Source: Dimorphilus gyrociliatus
Taxonomy: Eukaryota; Annelida; Polychaeta; Dinophilidae
Reading direction: 5' to 3'
DNA length: 64,000 nt
Assembly (NCBI GenBank): GCA_904063045.1
Contig: CAJFCJ010000001.1
Location: forward strand, 1,743,501 to 1,807,500
A program made the position numbers and the translations under genes. Below the pieces are notes generated by a model. That model saw only the letters and a program-made list of their open reading frames with translations. It was not told where the DNA came from and ran no database searches. Positions 27,865 through 40,222 of the stretch are shown one piece after another. Positions within the stretch are counted from its first letter, which is position 1, and each line of letters starts with the position of its first letter.

Positions 27865-28150
27865 GAATCATGTTAAAAATACACACTGTATAATTATAAC
27901 GTACGTGTATTTTATACGAACTGTACAAAAAATCACAAACAGGTGTTGTTTTCAAATATTCATTCGGTTCGATAAAATAAATTTCAAAAGTAAGATACAT
28001 GCACAGTATGTCGTAGTTTATGATTAAAGAAACAAAATATTTAATACCTAATAGGAAAAAGCGACAAAAAGGTTCTGAATCTTTATCTTCGTTTGTATAT
28101 ATATATATATATATATATAAATAGGAGTGACAATGAAGCTTATTAACTTC

Positions 28151-31100
28151 TTAAGCAGATGCTATAATCTGATGCGAGTCAGAATTATTCTCCTGTTGAT
28201 GCGGTGGAGTAGCAGAAGTAGGTAAATTATGGGCCGGCTTTTGCTGACTACATGATTTTGCCACCGATTCAAATAATCTGAAAGAAGACACATTAGAATT
28301 AGAAAACTTAGTTTCACGAATAAATTCCAAATATTTATAATTACTTTTCAATTTCCGGAGCGCAATGAACAAATGAATGCTGCCAGAATTTAAAGCTGGG
28401 GTTCTTTATAAGTTCGATAAACGTTATTAACAATCCCCAAGGATGAGGCCTATTGACTATCAATCGTTCAAGGAGCACACGAGTAATCTGCTCTTGTATA
28501 GCTTCGGTATTTGCTTCAGCAAATAGATACAATAGAGCGCTCGAGAAGTAATGAGTATGCGAATTTGGGTAACGCAAATGATTGGCCATAGCATTGAGGA
28601 AAATGTATCGACCTTCCGTATCCAGAGCAACAGCTAAATTCTGAAAGATATCCATGTGAGCCGAGTGAGCAATAGCTGACATATTAGGGCTCAGATTTCG
28701 ACTGTATATATGATTGATGGCTTGTGATCCAACATACAGCACTAGTGCGTTCATCAAGCTGATATTGTAGCGTGTTCCAAGCTCAGGACAAGGTTGTTGC
28801 AAAGTGCTTCTCATTTCTGACAGGAAAGAAACTGGAGCTCGATTCAGCAGATAAGAGTCTAAATCTTTCTTAAAGGAGCTTGGTTGAATAGCTCCTGCAT
28901 AATTAATTTGGCACTTGGGCGCATGGTTAATTTCTTGGAGCATCTCAATTTTCAAATTTGGTGTAAAGGGATCCGGTAAACGCATATTTCGGGGAAATGC
29001 GGATAAAATAAGGTTTCTCATCTGAATGCAGTTTGGTGGAACAACATCACAAAATGCGTAATGGTAGTCACATAACAGTTCAGGAAAGTCGTGTAGCATG
29101 ATCAGTAATACTCTAAGTGCACCTCTATACAACAGCAAGGTTGATTTTTTGAGGTCAGCATTTCTTAGGAATGGAGCCATGTATCGAAACAGGTCAATGA
29201 GCAATTGAGCATACATTGGCCATCCTTGTTGATTTGGCGTTATTGCCAGCATTCTACCTATAAAGACACGGTGAGAAATCAGTTCTAACCAGGCAAATGC
29301 AAATCCAGGAGCTCGAGAAGGTCTCATTACGTGAAATACGTTAAAAAAAGCACAGAGAACTTGATAATTGATATTTTCTAAAATTCTTTCGGGGGAATTT
29401 AGTTCCATAAATAGCATTATGAAGATTCTATGATATGGTAATTGTTGAAAAGAAACATCACGTAATTCATGATCTTGCATCATAACGCCAGCGACAATAC
29501 CAAGAACCTTGTTAAGTAAATTAACTTTAGTAACCATATTTGCTTCATCCCCAGAATGTTTAACAAGTAAGGCTATGAGACGTACAAAGGCATCCAACCT
29601 TTGGAAACATTTAGTTTTCACACTGATTGGTAAGGGTTGATGTTGAGATCCGTGTTCAGACATCAATTTATATGTCATGTCAACACTCATTTCAGTGCAC
29701 AGACGGAAAAAACGAGTTATAAGATCATCCGTTTTAAGGATACCTTGCTGATGCATGTGCTGAACAAAGTTAGAAAATGCTTTGGTTGAATCTCTTCCAG
29801 CTGCTGGTTGGTGGTACATGTGAACCCATTCTCTTAACAAAGCATCAGCTTTTTCTCTCAGGCCTGGGGGATCATCAATTTCTCTTGCTTGCATAATACC
29901 CGAATGCATCATACTGTTTGGAGCTGTGCTTGAATTTCGTTCTATCATACTGCCTTCGTTTTGATATAGACGTATTTTTTCTACTAAAGCTCCTAAACCA
30001 TCAGTAAAAATGGGTGGCGTTGCTCCAACTTGTATAAGACGTTCTAAAGCCATATAAGTGTTAAATAGTTCAGATTCTGTCAAGAACGGGGTTGTTAATC
30101 CATGTTTCTCTTTTGGAAGGAGTAGATTTTCACAAAGAGTCATTGCTAATGGAAGCATATGCAAATGACCTTGATCATTAATCAAAAGACCTAGAGCTGT
30201 ATCATACTGTTGCATGTGAACGAGCTTTGCTTTTATTAATCTCTCCACAACCTCCACGCATCTTACGGTGTCATCACGCTTTTCTATGAGGCAACGAGTC
30301 ACTTGTTTAACCGTCCACTGTTGACTATGTGGATTTAAATCATATAGGGCTTGTAAAACCATCATGTGAATCTTTCTGAATTCCTCCAGTCTTGATAAAT
30401 CAACATTTTGAGCTTGTGTGCTATAACTCTCCAACAGCCCATCAACTGCCTGAGCAACGACACTACACGTAGCTGTATGACCATCACGATCTGCCATTGA
30501 CGCAGACACAAGTTTTTCTAACAATAGGTTTAAATGACTCTGTATATTAGGCTGCAAAATTACATTCATCAGTTGGTGAATTCCGGATTCCATCTTGGCA
30601 AGAAGACGCTTGAAGCCCGAGCATAATTCGTCTGTATTAATTCCCGAAAAGTTGGTTATCCTTAGCGGTGTGCTCTGCTGCATTTCAGATGAAACTGAAG
30701 GTGCTGATGGCATTCCAGTGGTGGAAAACCCTGGAATATATCTTCCGAATTCTTCGTATACGACGTTAAATTGAGAAGATCCTGTTTTGATTCTTATCTG
30801 TTCCGGCATCCTTTCGTGAAAATAGGCCAGCACATTCGTATCTTTGTGTAGACGACCCTCAGCTCTAGCTTGCTTTCGGATCTCATATTCTGAAGCTAAT
30901 CGTTTGTCAATTTCAACTAAAGCATCCTCAACTGCTGTTTTCTGGATGAAAGCTACACAAGCTTCAATAGCATCTTGACTTATCGTGTTGACTGCATATT
31001 CAATCATATCTTTCATTTGAGTTGTACTTATATATTGTGCACTAACAACAGGAAGCTTTTGAAGGACCGTGTTGATGGTTGTTTTCAGCTTATCCACTAA

Positions 31101-34100
31101 AGAGACTAAGAGGGGCTCTCTACAAGTTATTAGTGCCATTCCAGCTGTCATATTTCTGGTCATTTGCTGGGCAGCACTTCTCATTCTTGTTTCATCTCCC
31201 TCAAGAGCGAAGTCTTTTTTGATTATATGTTCTACTGTCATCAATGTAATTTTAATACTCCTTTCTACTCCAGGTTTGAGAAGTTCGTTAACTGCTGTTT
31301 GAATAAATGGTTTTATGACGTTTTTCACTTGTGGAAACTGAATTAGTAATGGTAAATTCTCATTAACGGTGATTAAGGGCATGACACCTGTATTCAGGTT
31401 AATGTCCATATATGAGAATTGTGGCGTACACGGCTGAGTAGTTTGAGTAACAACAGGTTGTTGAACTGGAGTGTGTACTTGTTGCATTGCCATCCCTGCA
31501 CTCACTGGGGTTTCTGGAGTAAGTGGTGGATGTTGAATCTGAGCGACAATTGCTGAGGCCATGTCCTTTGGAGGTGGTTGCAATTGGTGGACTTGAGGAG
31601 AAAGCTGGAATTCTAATTTAGCGTATCGCTCAGGATTTCTCAAGTAGCGTTTGGGTTTCAAATCACCTATGTCCACTCTAAGATTTTTACACAATACTTC
31701 GATCTCGAACTTCAAGTTAAGTTTCAAGTCCGGTTCGTGATGAAGTTCGGCGAGGGCATTAATCAACCCCATCGTCCACGGACAAGGAGGGGCAAATATT
31801 GAACTTTTTGCACAGGATTCTAATACTTTAGCGACGAAGGGAACAACATACAGCAATTCTTGGCTTCTTCGATGGTATGCCTCATAGAGTAAAGACTTCA
31901 AGTCAATATCCGAAGTTAAAATTGGTTTATTTTTACCAACTGATAGTAGACCTAGCCAGTGTCCAAGGTTCTTGAGAAGAGATCTATCTGAGAAGTTAGC
32001 TGCTCCTTTATCACTAGTTAAGAGTACTTTAATGTTCCTAAATGTTTCCTTTACAACCAAATCAAAGAAATTAGGCGCATTGTACTCTGATATTACTTTG
32101 TCATATAAGCTATGAAAATTCGGTTCTATAGAAGCCCTTTTCATCACAAGGTATTGTGCAACCCATGGCACATACTCTTCTGAAACGCACTCTCGTAATT
32201 CCTTCGATTTTTCTGACATATTTGCTTTTGACAGATTGTTAAATATAAAGCCAATTTTGTCTTGAACACTTTCAGGAGGAACTGTAAATTTATCTTGATT
32301 AGCAAGTAAAGTATCAATGTTGGTCGTGTTTGCTATTGACGGCTTTCCAACAACTTGTCCAGGAACAGGACGCTGAATTGTGACATGCTGTAAGCCAGGG
32401 GATGGTTGGACTGCTTGTGAAGTTGTTTGTGTCGGTGCTGCGGCAGCAGGTAAGGCTGGATGAGAGGCAACTGTTGACATTCGAGCGCTTGGTAAGATCG
32501 TTGATAGCGATGTTTCTAATGGCGCAGGGTTATGTGGTAACACAGAGCTAATAGCACCTGGTGTTGGTGGTGATTGCGATCTCATTCCACAGTCGATAAA
32601 TACCTTCAAGTTATCAGGAAGCGAAGAAAAATGCGGTAGTGCGGCTAAGTGATGACAGTATTGCGGATAGTCCTTTAGCCGAGTTTTGAATTTTTCTAGG
32701 GCTGTTATACCGAAATAATACATTTTTGCATTGTTTGGTTTTTTAAGAGCTTCGAGCACATAGCGTAAGGCCAATCCTAGGTTCATGTAAGTTACCAGTC
32801 CCTCCTTAATAATACCCCCAAATAATTGCGATGTTGTCTCAAGTTCTTTATCAGGATATTGATGAAAAAATCGATATTCGTCAAATAGGCTTCGAAGCAT
32901 ACATGAATAAACTGCTTTATCACGATGGTCACTCGAAACTTTAAATATCTTGAATTTATCTAATAAAGCTTGGACGCTTAAGACATCTTGGGGGGATTGG
33001 CTATACAACCTTTGAAAATAGGAATTGGCCTCTTCTTCCACGTCGTCTGAGTAAGGAGGATTAACGGGTAATTGTTGAGATGGTGTCGTTGTATTAGTGG
33101 TATTATGTTGAGGACCAGAAGTGGTGCCTTTAAGACCAACGACTGAAGTTACGGCAGAATCAAATGGCACGTGTTTCAAAACGTGAGAGCTAGGTTGCTG
33201 GAGAGATGGACTTATTAAATTGTTTTGAACAGGCGGCATCGCATGGGGCAACTTAGGCGAGGAGTGACCAGGTACTCCAGGAGAATACATTTTACTGAAG
33301 ACTCTATTAGCGTTTTGATAAATGGTTTCTACATTTTGCTTCGTTTCATTACTAATAGCATGCCTTTGTAAGCAAAATTCCTGCAGTATTTTGGTCATAT
33401 TCAAAACTTGCTCTACAGTCAATATTAGATTCTTCATTTTTGGTTCTTCATGAGGATTATGTAGCATTGGATATTTTTGTTTCAGAAAATTAACACACAT
33501 GTCTACCAATTGTCCCTCATGTTCAACTAATTTATCACTTAACCATTTCCCCATGTTGAGATACTCTCGGCGACTAGCTAAGCACGCTAAATCAATGACA
33601 AACATGGTTGGTTTAAGATTTAGCAGTACAGATAATGCTTTCAAATCTTGGGCTACATCTAATAGCCTTCCTAAAGTCTGATCTTGTTGTTCACCTCTGA
33701 TATAGTACTCCTGCATACTCATTATCAGCATTTCCTGAGCCTTTCCATTCACATTCCATGCATACTGTAAGATAGGTGTTGAGTTAGCATGATTGTTCAA
33801 AAAGTGTGGAAAGAGTTGTTTGATCAGATCGTGCTTCAATTTATTCCAGAATGGAACTTGCAACAGAGCCAAGATAAGAACTTCTGGACAATTTTGAGCC
33901 GGAAACTTAAAAAGCTCTTTGCTTTCTGGATAAAACTGTTCTGATATCCTTAGTAGAACTTCATGTATATCTAAGCATTTCCACACAGATACAATCTCCT
34001 CGTCTGGTTGAGTTTTCAATACATCCAATGCAACGCTTTTAACTGGATTGTCAAAGATTTTCAAGACCTTTGGGTATTTCACACATAAAGCAATTATTGA

Positions 34101-35439
34101 TAGCTGGCCTTCAGTATTTTCCCAAGGTCGAAAGAGCAGGTCAACAGGGAATGGAATACTCAAAGTAATCGCTTGAACAATTAGTTTGAGACCATCTACA
34201 GTAGAGACGTTGAAATAGGGATAATCTAGTTTGGCCACAACGTCTCGAAAGTTGATATGAGGAGATACTTCCTGGACAGTTCTTGCAAAGACAATTCCTT
34301 TCCAAGTATGAACTTCCGGTCCATCTGTGTAAGGACTTCCCCCAAGAGCATTCAAAGAAATACTATCGTCTGCTTTTAAGTTGCCCAGACTGTTGGCCAT
34401 CATTCCCAACACTCGAGCAACACTCTCAGCCGTTATGCTACGGCTATCAAATTGAGTTAAAGTTCTCTTGCATTCATCCACCGAAGATGTAAATACATAG
34501 CCAATCTCTCGTATGGCTTTTGCCAGAGTAGACTCTGTAAATGGTTCTGACATTTCTGTATGAGGCAAAGGTGCGTCAAGAGATATTTCTGAAGAATGAA
34601 TTGAATCAAGTAGAAAACTTGTGCGATTGTCTCCTATATTCTTTATGATAAACTCTTTCAGTACGTTAGAATCGTCCAGCAGTAAGACTTCTTGCAAGAT
34701 ACTGATATCAGCGTTTTTAATATCTTCTTCGGCTGTTTAACAATTTCATTATCTACGCAATTTTCACAATCCTTAGTTTACTCACCAGACACGCACTGGA
34801 TAAGGTTTGATAACTTTGCTTTTGCAAATGAAGAAGCGTTCTTCTTTGTTTCTGAATTAGACGAATGCAAAAGCGATAAGCTGAACGCGATCTCTTCAAT
34901 ACTATTCAGTTGTAGTTGCTTGGAGAGAGTCGTAAGCAGCTGCTGGGTGATAATTAATTCCTAAAAGAACAAATTTCCTAATAAATTGTATACCTTTTTA
35001 AAGTGATATACTCAACCTTATTACTAATTGGATTATCTAAAGCCGAGCAGAGAACAGAAGGCAAATTTGGTTTAACGAGTAGCGCGTGGATTTCTTGAAC
35101 TAACAGCTGAATCTGTCAGGAATAACTGATTACGAAATTGTACAGTTGTATTTCGAAACTCATTACCTGGTGGTTATCCTTACCACCATTCTTCGCGTCA
35201 AAAGACAAGTCAATATAAGCAAAGAGGCACCGAAACAAGTGAGTATAGGCTTCGTTACCGTGACTCGCTATTAGCTGGAAGGAAAAATCAGAATGATAAA
35301 TTTTAGATTTTAGGTTTTAGCTAGAGCTTGTACTCACATTATTAATCTCACTGACGCTATGCTTATAATTTTTTTTATTCAAATTCGCAACAGCGTAAGT
35401 GATTTGCGAAAGAGCGAACGACAGCGGGTCAAGATTCAT
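28151..35439 (-). CDS. CNOT1: CCR4-NOT transcription complex subunit 1
   Basis: CNOT1 is the scaffold of the cytoplasmic CCR4-NOT deadenylase. Starting at ATG 35439, exon 1 gives MNLDPLSFALSQITYAVANL, nearly the human N-terminus. Four small exons follow, including HLFRCLFAYIDLSFD and LVKPNLPSVLCSALDNP. One enormous exon (28341 to about 34738, over 2100 codons) covers most of the scaffold: GQLSIIALCVKYPKVL, LDVAQDLKALSVLLNL, a Pro/Thr/Gln-rich linker, the MIF4G region, and the C-terminal Not1 domain with APGFAFAWLELISHRVFIGR and LLCDYHYAFCDVVPPNC. A short last exon ends HQIIASA, TAA. Total length is about 2330 residues, like human CNOT1 (2376). The large exon sits in an otherwise finely split genome. 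Confidence 0.97.
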
Positions 35440-36189
35440 AATAATTCGTCCGCAACGTCGAAAGCTCCTATTGCTTCTGAAGCTTCCGTCAAACAGTTCA
35501 TAATACGACACGAATTTTGTAGTTGTACTTTCAGTAAATCATAATGAGGCGAAAACATGGAGAGTTGACTCGCTAAATCTATGGCGTCGAGAAAGTAGCA
35601 GCCATTTTGATTTCCGGTTAAAAGAGTGTATGTATGGTTTCAGTTCAAAAGCCAAAAGTCTCCCTATATATATTTAATTTTTTGTAAGGATTAGGATACC
35701 ATATTAAATTTTTCGTCAGATTTAAGTATTTTCTTTTGCAATTTTAAAACTTTAGTTTCTAAAATTATCACCATAGCTCAATTGTAATATTTTAAACAAA
35801 ACAGAAAGATATAATATCTTTTGAAGCTTTTAAAAATATATATTTGCAACAGCGACCTCTATTTCCCGCAATCCTTAAAAAGTTCTCTGTCTGAATTCCA
35901 CCTGTATCTTTGTTGCATGAACGCCATCTATCGATAATCACTAATTTCAGGTGTGTTGTTTAAATTCAGTTTTTGAGTATTATTTTTCATCGATCTAATG
36001 TAAATATAATTACATATAACAGCAAATGTGATTTACCAAAGGTGTAATAAGCCGAAATTGACCAAGTTCAGACTTTTTGACGCAGAACATTTCGATCAGG
36101 TAAAACCTAAAACTCTTCTTTATTTGGATCATACCTAATATATCATAAACAAAACTTTCAGCAATTTGTAATCGGCTCATTTCGCAAAG
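35440..36189. other. Divergent promoter region CNOT1/TMEM200-like
   Basis: About 750 bp between two divergent starts. An acceptor-like TTTCAGCAATTTG lies about 25 bp before the downstream ATG, so a 5' UTR intron is possible. No other gene seen. Confidence 0.45.
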
Positions 36190-37254
36190 ATGTCGAATGC
36201 TTATATGGATACTGCTAAACAGAGAAAATTTTATCTTGCTTCTCTTAGACGAAATGAACCTCCATCCTTTCGACCACACATGATAATTTTGGTAGTTCTG
36301 GCAGGTGCAACGGTCTTTGTTGGCTTAGTGATAACTGTTATATCGTATTTTCCGGGATATAGTTCACCTTCTAAGGGTGGTGAGGCTTTAAAAATAGCCG
36401 GTCCAACAGTTTTGGGAGTGGGAGGTCTATTCTTAATTTTGTTGATTATAGAGAGTTGCTACAATATGTCAAAAGAAACGGAAAAAAATCAACAATATTT
36501 GAATGATCAAACAGTGGATAGACTGTAAGTTAAGATGAATATTTATCATTTGGTCTAACACGTGTTTTATTTCTCATTTTTCTTATCTGTCTTTCTCTCT
36601 AACTCTATTCCTATTAACAATCTTTATTTAGTGACCCTCTAACCCAAATGAGTCAACTAGAGACGGAGGAAGATCTTAAACAAATGTATTGTAACACTTA
36701 CTTTTCCTTTTCTATTATCTTTTCTTTTACGAAAGCATTATTTCAACTCTAATATTGATATAATTTCCAGGAGCATTGTTACTGGGCAAACAGTTGGCTC
36801 AGAACCAAAAGGAATACTGAAAAACAAAACGGGATCTCTTTCAAATTTTGAACAACCTGAAATGGCTTCTTTCCCCGCTCCTCCTCAGAATAATGACTTC
36901 GATGAAAGTCAGACGTCCTATAAGATCTACTCCGTAGAAACCCTACCAGAAGTTCCGGCAACCAAGGTACCAGAGCCCCAATATTCTAAACCCAAACGAA
37001 AAAAGGAAAAACTTCAAGCTGCTCCAGCTCAATATCATGAACCACAACAGAGTTTAGCTGGTATGGGAGCGGGAACTTTCGCTGGTGGAGTTATCGGAAT
37101 GTCAGCTAATTCTCCAATGACAAGTGATATGTCATACCACGAAACTTCCCAAGATAGGTATATGCCGCAATCAATCGAGGCTCAGAATGTTTATATCGAT
37201 CAACGTGGTCAACCGATGTCAGCGTCTCGTCCCAGCATTGAAACGGAAATATGA
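36190..37254 (+). CDS. Two-pass membrane protein, TMEM200-like
   Basis: Three exons join in frame: 36190 to about 36525, a short exon (LDPLTQMSQLETEEDLKQ) and a last exon to TGA 37252-37254. The N-terminal half has two hydrophobic segments, MIILVVLAGATVFVGLVITV and VLGVGGLFLILLIIESC, separated by a loop with ISYFPGYSSP and LKIAGPTV. TMEM200 proteins show the same order: a first helix ending in GYWP and a second preceded by LGPFTMG. The cytoplasmic tail is long and polar, with basic patches (KPKRKKEKLQ) and a Met/Gly segment (LAGMGAGTFAGGVIGM). TMEM200 function is poorly known, so no role is proposed. A different tetraspan or neurensin-like family is possible. Confidence 0.6.
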
Positions 37255-37424
37255 ATAAAAACAGTCGGTTATTAAAGCAATGGACATTTTTTTTTAAGAT
37301 TTCATTTTATAAATTCTGTATCATATATCTTTTAGCTATCTATCAGTTGATTTTTTGTATAAAGATTCTTACGAAACAATACTGAATAAACATGAAATTA
37401 GTTTATATCTGAAGCATTATTTTG

Positions 37425-38385
37425 TTACTTTTTTTTCAAAACATCCAGAATAACGTCCGCCTTTTCTCTAAGCTTCTCCTTCATTTCTTCCTCTTTTTCA
37501 ATGAAAGTAATAGTTTCTTCTTTTATTTCTCTAACAGCAGATAAAATTTGACTTTCGGTTTTATCTACTTGTCTAAAAAAAAGAAACAATTAAAAAGTTT
37601 TTAAATATGAGTATATTGCAAACTTGAAGTATTGAAAGCATTCTGATTGATGAATTTTCTCAAAGGCCGAACTTAAAATATCTAAACAGAAATATGTCAA
37701 AAAAGTTAGCTTTATTTTAAATATAGTTAAGCCAACCGTTGAAATTCTTAAACGTATCTTGCTCAAGCGTTAGCACACTTCTAGGCTCAGACTCTATGAT
37801 GAAAAAACAGCCTTTGTTTGTCAATTTAAGCAAAAGATTTTATTTAAATACTCAGATCATTGATATTGAATTTAGTCACAATACTCGAAGTCTGATCTGT
37901 TCTTTTTCCCGCGTCAAAGTTTTGCTGATGATCTACAACAGAAATGAGATTTTTGCCCCATCAGAAAAGTTAATACCCACTATTTGGTCTTTTTCGAGGT
38001 GTCGGGGAAAATTCAGAAAAATCTACAAAGTTACTTGAACGCTTGTTCGAGTCCTGTTTTTCGGAAGTCATGGAAAGCCAATCTTCACCAAAATTTGAAG
38101 ATGATGAAAACTCAAACTTAAAAAAAAATAATAATAATATTTTATAGTGAAGCTGGCTAATTGAATGGTTACATTAAATCCTAAATTATTGGATTTAGAT
38201 GATTCTGAAGTAGGTTGAGTGAGGCCAAACTGAAATAAATGTTTATATAAATCTATAAAAAAAATTGTTAATGATGAGATTACGCCTAGTCCTGAACTTC
38301 TTGACTTTGATTGTTCAGTTTCATCTTCTTTATCATTTCTCTCTCTAGTTGCAGAAGGAATATTTGATCCAACGCTAAAGTTCAT
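37425..38385 (-). CDS. Unrecognised protein with FG motifs and C-terminal coiled coil
   Basis: Not recognised. From ATG 38385 (MNFSVGSNIPSATRERNDKE) six exons join in frame through ordinary GT-AG introns to TAA at 37425. The N-terminal half is Ser/Asn-rich and disordered, with isolated FG and GF dipeptides (GLGFGLTQP, NNLGFN, SSNFGEDW). A basic segment reads FSPTPRKRPN. The last 75 residues are helical with heptads, containing ILSSAFEKIHQSECFQYF and KTESQILSAVREIKEE. FG dipeptides plus a coiled coil could suggest a nucleoporin, and phospho-site-like SPTPRKR could suggest a chromosome protein; neither is demonstrated. The start is only 137 bp from MRPL38 on the other strand. Confidence 0.65.
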
Positions 38386-38522
38386 ATTGGAGTATAAATT
38401 CTTCTTTGAAGTCTTTTGCTACTAGATTTCCAAGTTAAGAATTTTCTTTCTCAACAGAATAGAATAGAACAGAGCTTTCCGCCAGTCGCTTTTCGAACAT
38501 CAATCAGCGCCCTCTATTAAAT
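38386..38522. promoter_or_regulatory. Shared divergent promoter, FG protein/MRPL38
   Basis: Only 137 bp separate two divergent start codons, the tightest head-to-head pair here. No TATA box or known motif stands out. Confidence 0.5.
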
Positions 38523-40183
38523 ATGGCGGTGTCCACAATCATAGGACGTGCCTGCCGGAGAAATGCTAATATTTTAGGTTCTATTAAACGTTGGTATTCA
38601 ATAGAGCCTCCTGAATCAATATCGGGTCCAAAGTTAGGACAACTGGGCGTACCTGATAATTTAGTGAAAAATCCTTTGAGCTTTACCGAAAAAATAGCAA
38701 GTATGGGCGATATTAGAGTAAAATAACAACATTTCAAGTTTTTAAACTTACAGATAGACAAATTGTCGATGAAGAAATTATTAAGGTTCATAACATTGGG
38801 TTTCCTTTTACCTCAAAAACGGCATCATATAAAAATCGTTTAAAGACATATAAAAAATATAGCTCAAAAACGGAGTTGAGTGAAGGTCAGTTCAATAGAT
38901 TCAAATAGTGACATAACTTGAAATAAAAGTAAATATTTAGATGACCGTATTGGAAGGACAAGCAAAGCTTGGCTTGAAGAGGAAGGACCTTTACATAAGT
39001 TAAGGATAGCAGAACATTTTGGAATATTCGAACACTTGTTCGAAGGAGCTTACTTTTATCCGATTGAAAAATTAGTTGTTGCTTATGACTACGATCATGA
39101 TTTCGTTAGTCCTGTTTATTATGGAAATAGAATATATCCGGCAGATGTATGTTTTCAGGTGTACAATACATTTGATGATATCATTTTTTTTATCTTTTTA
39201 GGCTCAGAAAGCCCCACTTGTACGATACGCTAGTGATAATAATACTAAATGGTCTTTAATCTTAACTAATCCAGATGGGAATTTAATTGACAATCAATCT
39301 GAATGTTTACATTGGTTCATGTAAGTTTAAATGAAATTCCTACAGCAAAATAAACAGTATTTCTTATTCGTGTAGAGGAAATATACCTGGAAACAATATT
39401 GAAAAAGGCGACTTTTTATGCAACTATTTGCCTCCATTTCCACCGCGGGGAACGGGATTGCATAGAATGGTATTTTTATTGTTTAAGCAATCAGGAGAAA
39501 TAAATTTCGAAGAAGAGAGACGAACAAACAGGTTGAACTTATTGAATATAGCCTAAACCCTATTGACTAAGTTGGATTTGCAGTGTAAACTTACAACAAA
39601 GAACATTCAAGGTAGCTGATTTGTTCAAGAAGCACTCTGCAGATCTAACACCAGCAGGACTCTCTTTTTTTCAAACCGAGTATGATGATAGCGTTCGCGA
39701 AACTTTTCATAAAACACTAGGTACATTATAAACAATCGTTTACTTAAATACCATAAAGGTATTGACATTTACATGCAAATTTTGCCAACAGATATGAAAG
39801 AACCGTCGTATGAGTATGATTTTGATCCATTTTATATTTCACCTATCAAGGAGTACCCTCATAAAGAACCTTTTGACAAGTAAATAACACTTAAAAACAA
39901 TTTAATTCTTTAGAGGATATCCTAAAAAAAATGATCGTTTTCCTTTACCTATTTAAACAGATATTACGATCGTTATCGTGACAAGAAAGACATTGGTGAA
40001 GAAGTATTAAAGTTAAAAATGAAAATGATGAGCCCTTTCAAACCTTATGAACCAGAATTCAAATATCCAGGTGCTCATGAGCATTATAAAACTCAATGGG
40101 GTAAGCATTATAAGCCAACTTGGTTAATGAGGAGAGAAATGATGATGAATAGACGATTGGCGCAGTACAAAAGTTTGCCGTAA
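38523..40183 (+). CDS. MRPL38: Mitochondrial ribosomal protein L38
   Basis: Metazoan mitoribosome large-subunit protein with a PEBP-like fold. The N-terminus MAVSTIIGRACRRNANIL is a typical mitochondrial presequence. Later exons give WLEEEGPLHKLRIAEHFGIF, VYYGNRIYPAD, WSLILTNPDGNLID, WFMGNIPGNNIEKGD, LCNYLPPFPPRGTGLHRMVF, QRTFKVADLFKKHSADLTPA and SFFQTEYDDSVRETFHKTLD. All match human MRPL38 in order. The C-terminus is longer and Lys/Met-rich. About eight exons; TAA at 40181-40183, 40 bp before the stop of the vWA gene on the other strand, so these mRNAs also converge closely. Confidence 0.95.
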
Positions 40184-40222
40184 ATGTTAATAGAAAAACT
40201 TTGTTTTCACTACTTTTCGGAT

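Noticed and set aside
28341-34697. CNOT1 large exon as a processed retrocopy
   Set aside because: Conserved N-terminal exons with ordinary introns and a spliced C-terminal exon show it is the real gene; only partial intron loss is possible.
37739-38038. 99-codon plus-strand open frame
   Set aside because: It covers exons of the minus-strand FG/coiled-coil gene and breaks none of its splice logic; a shadow.
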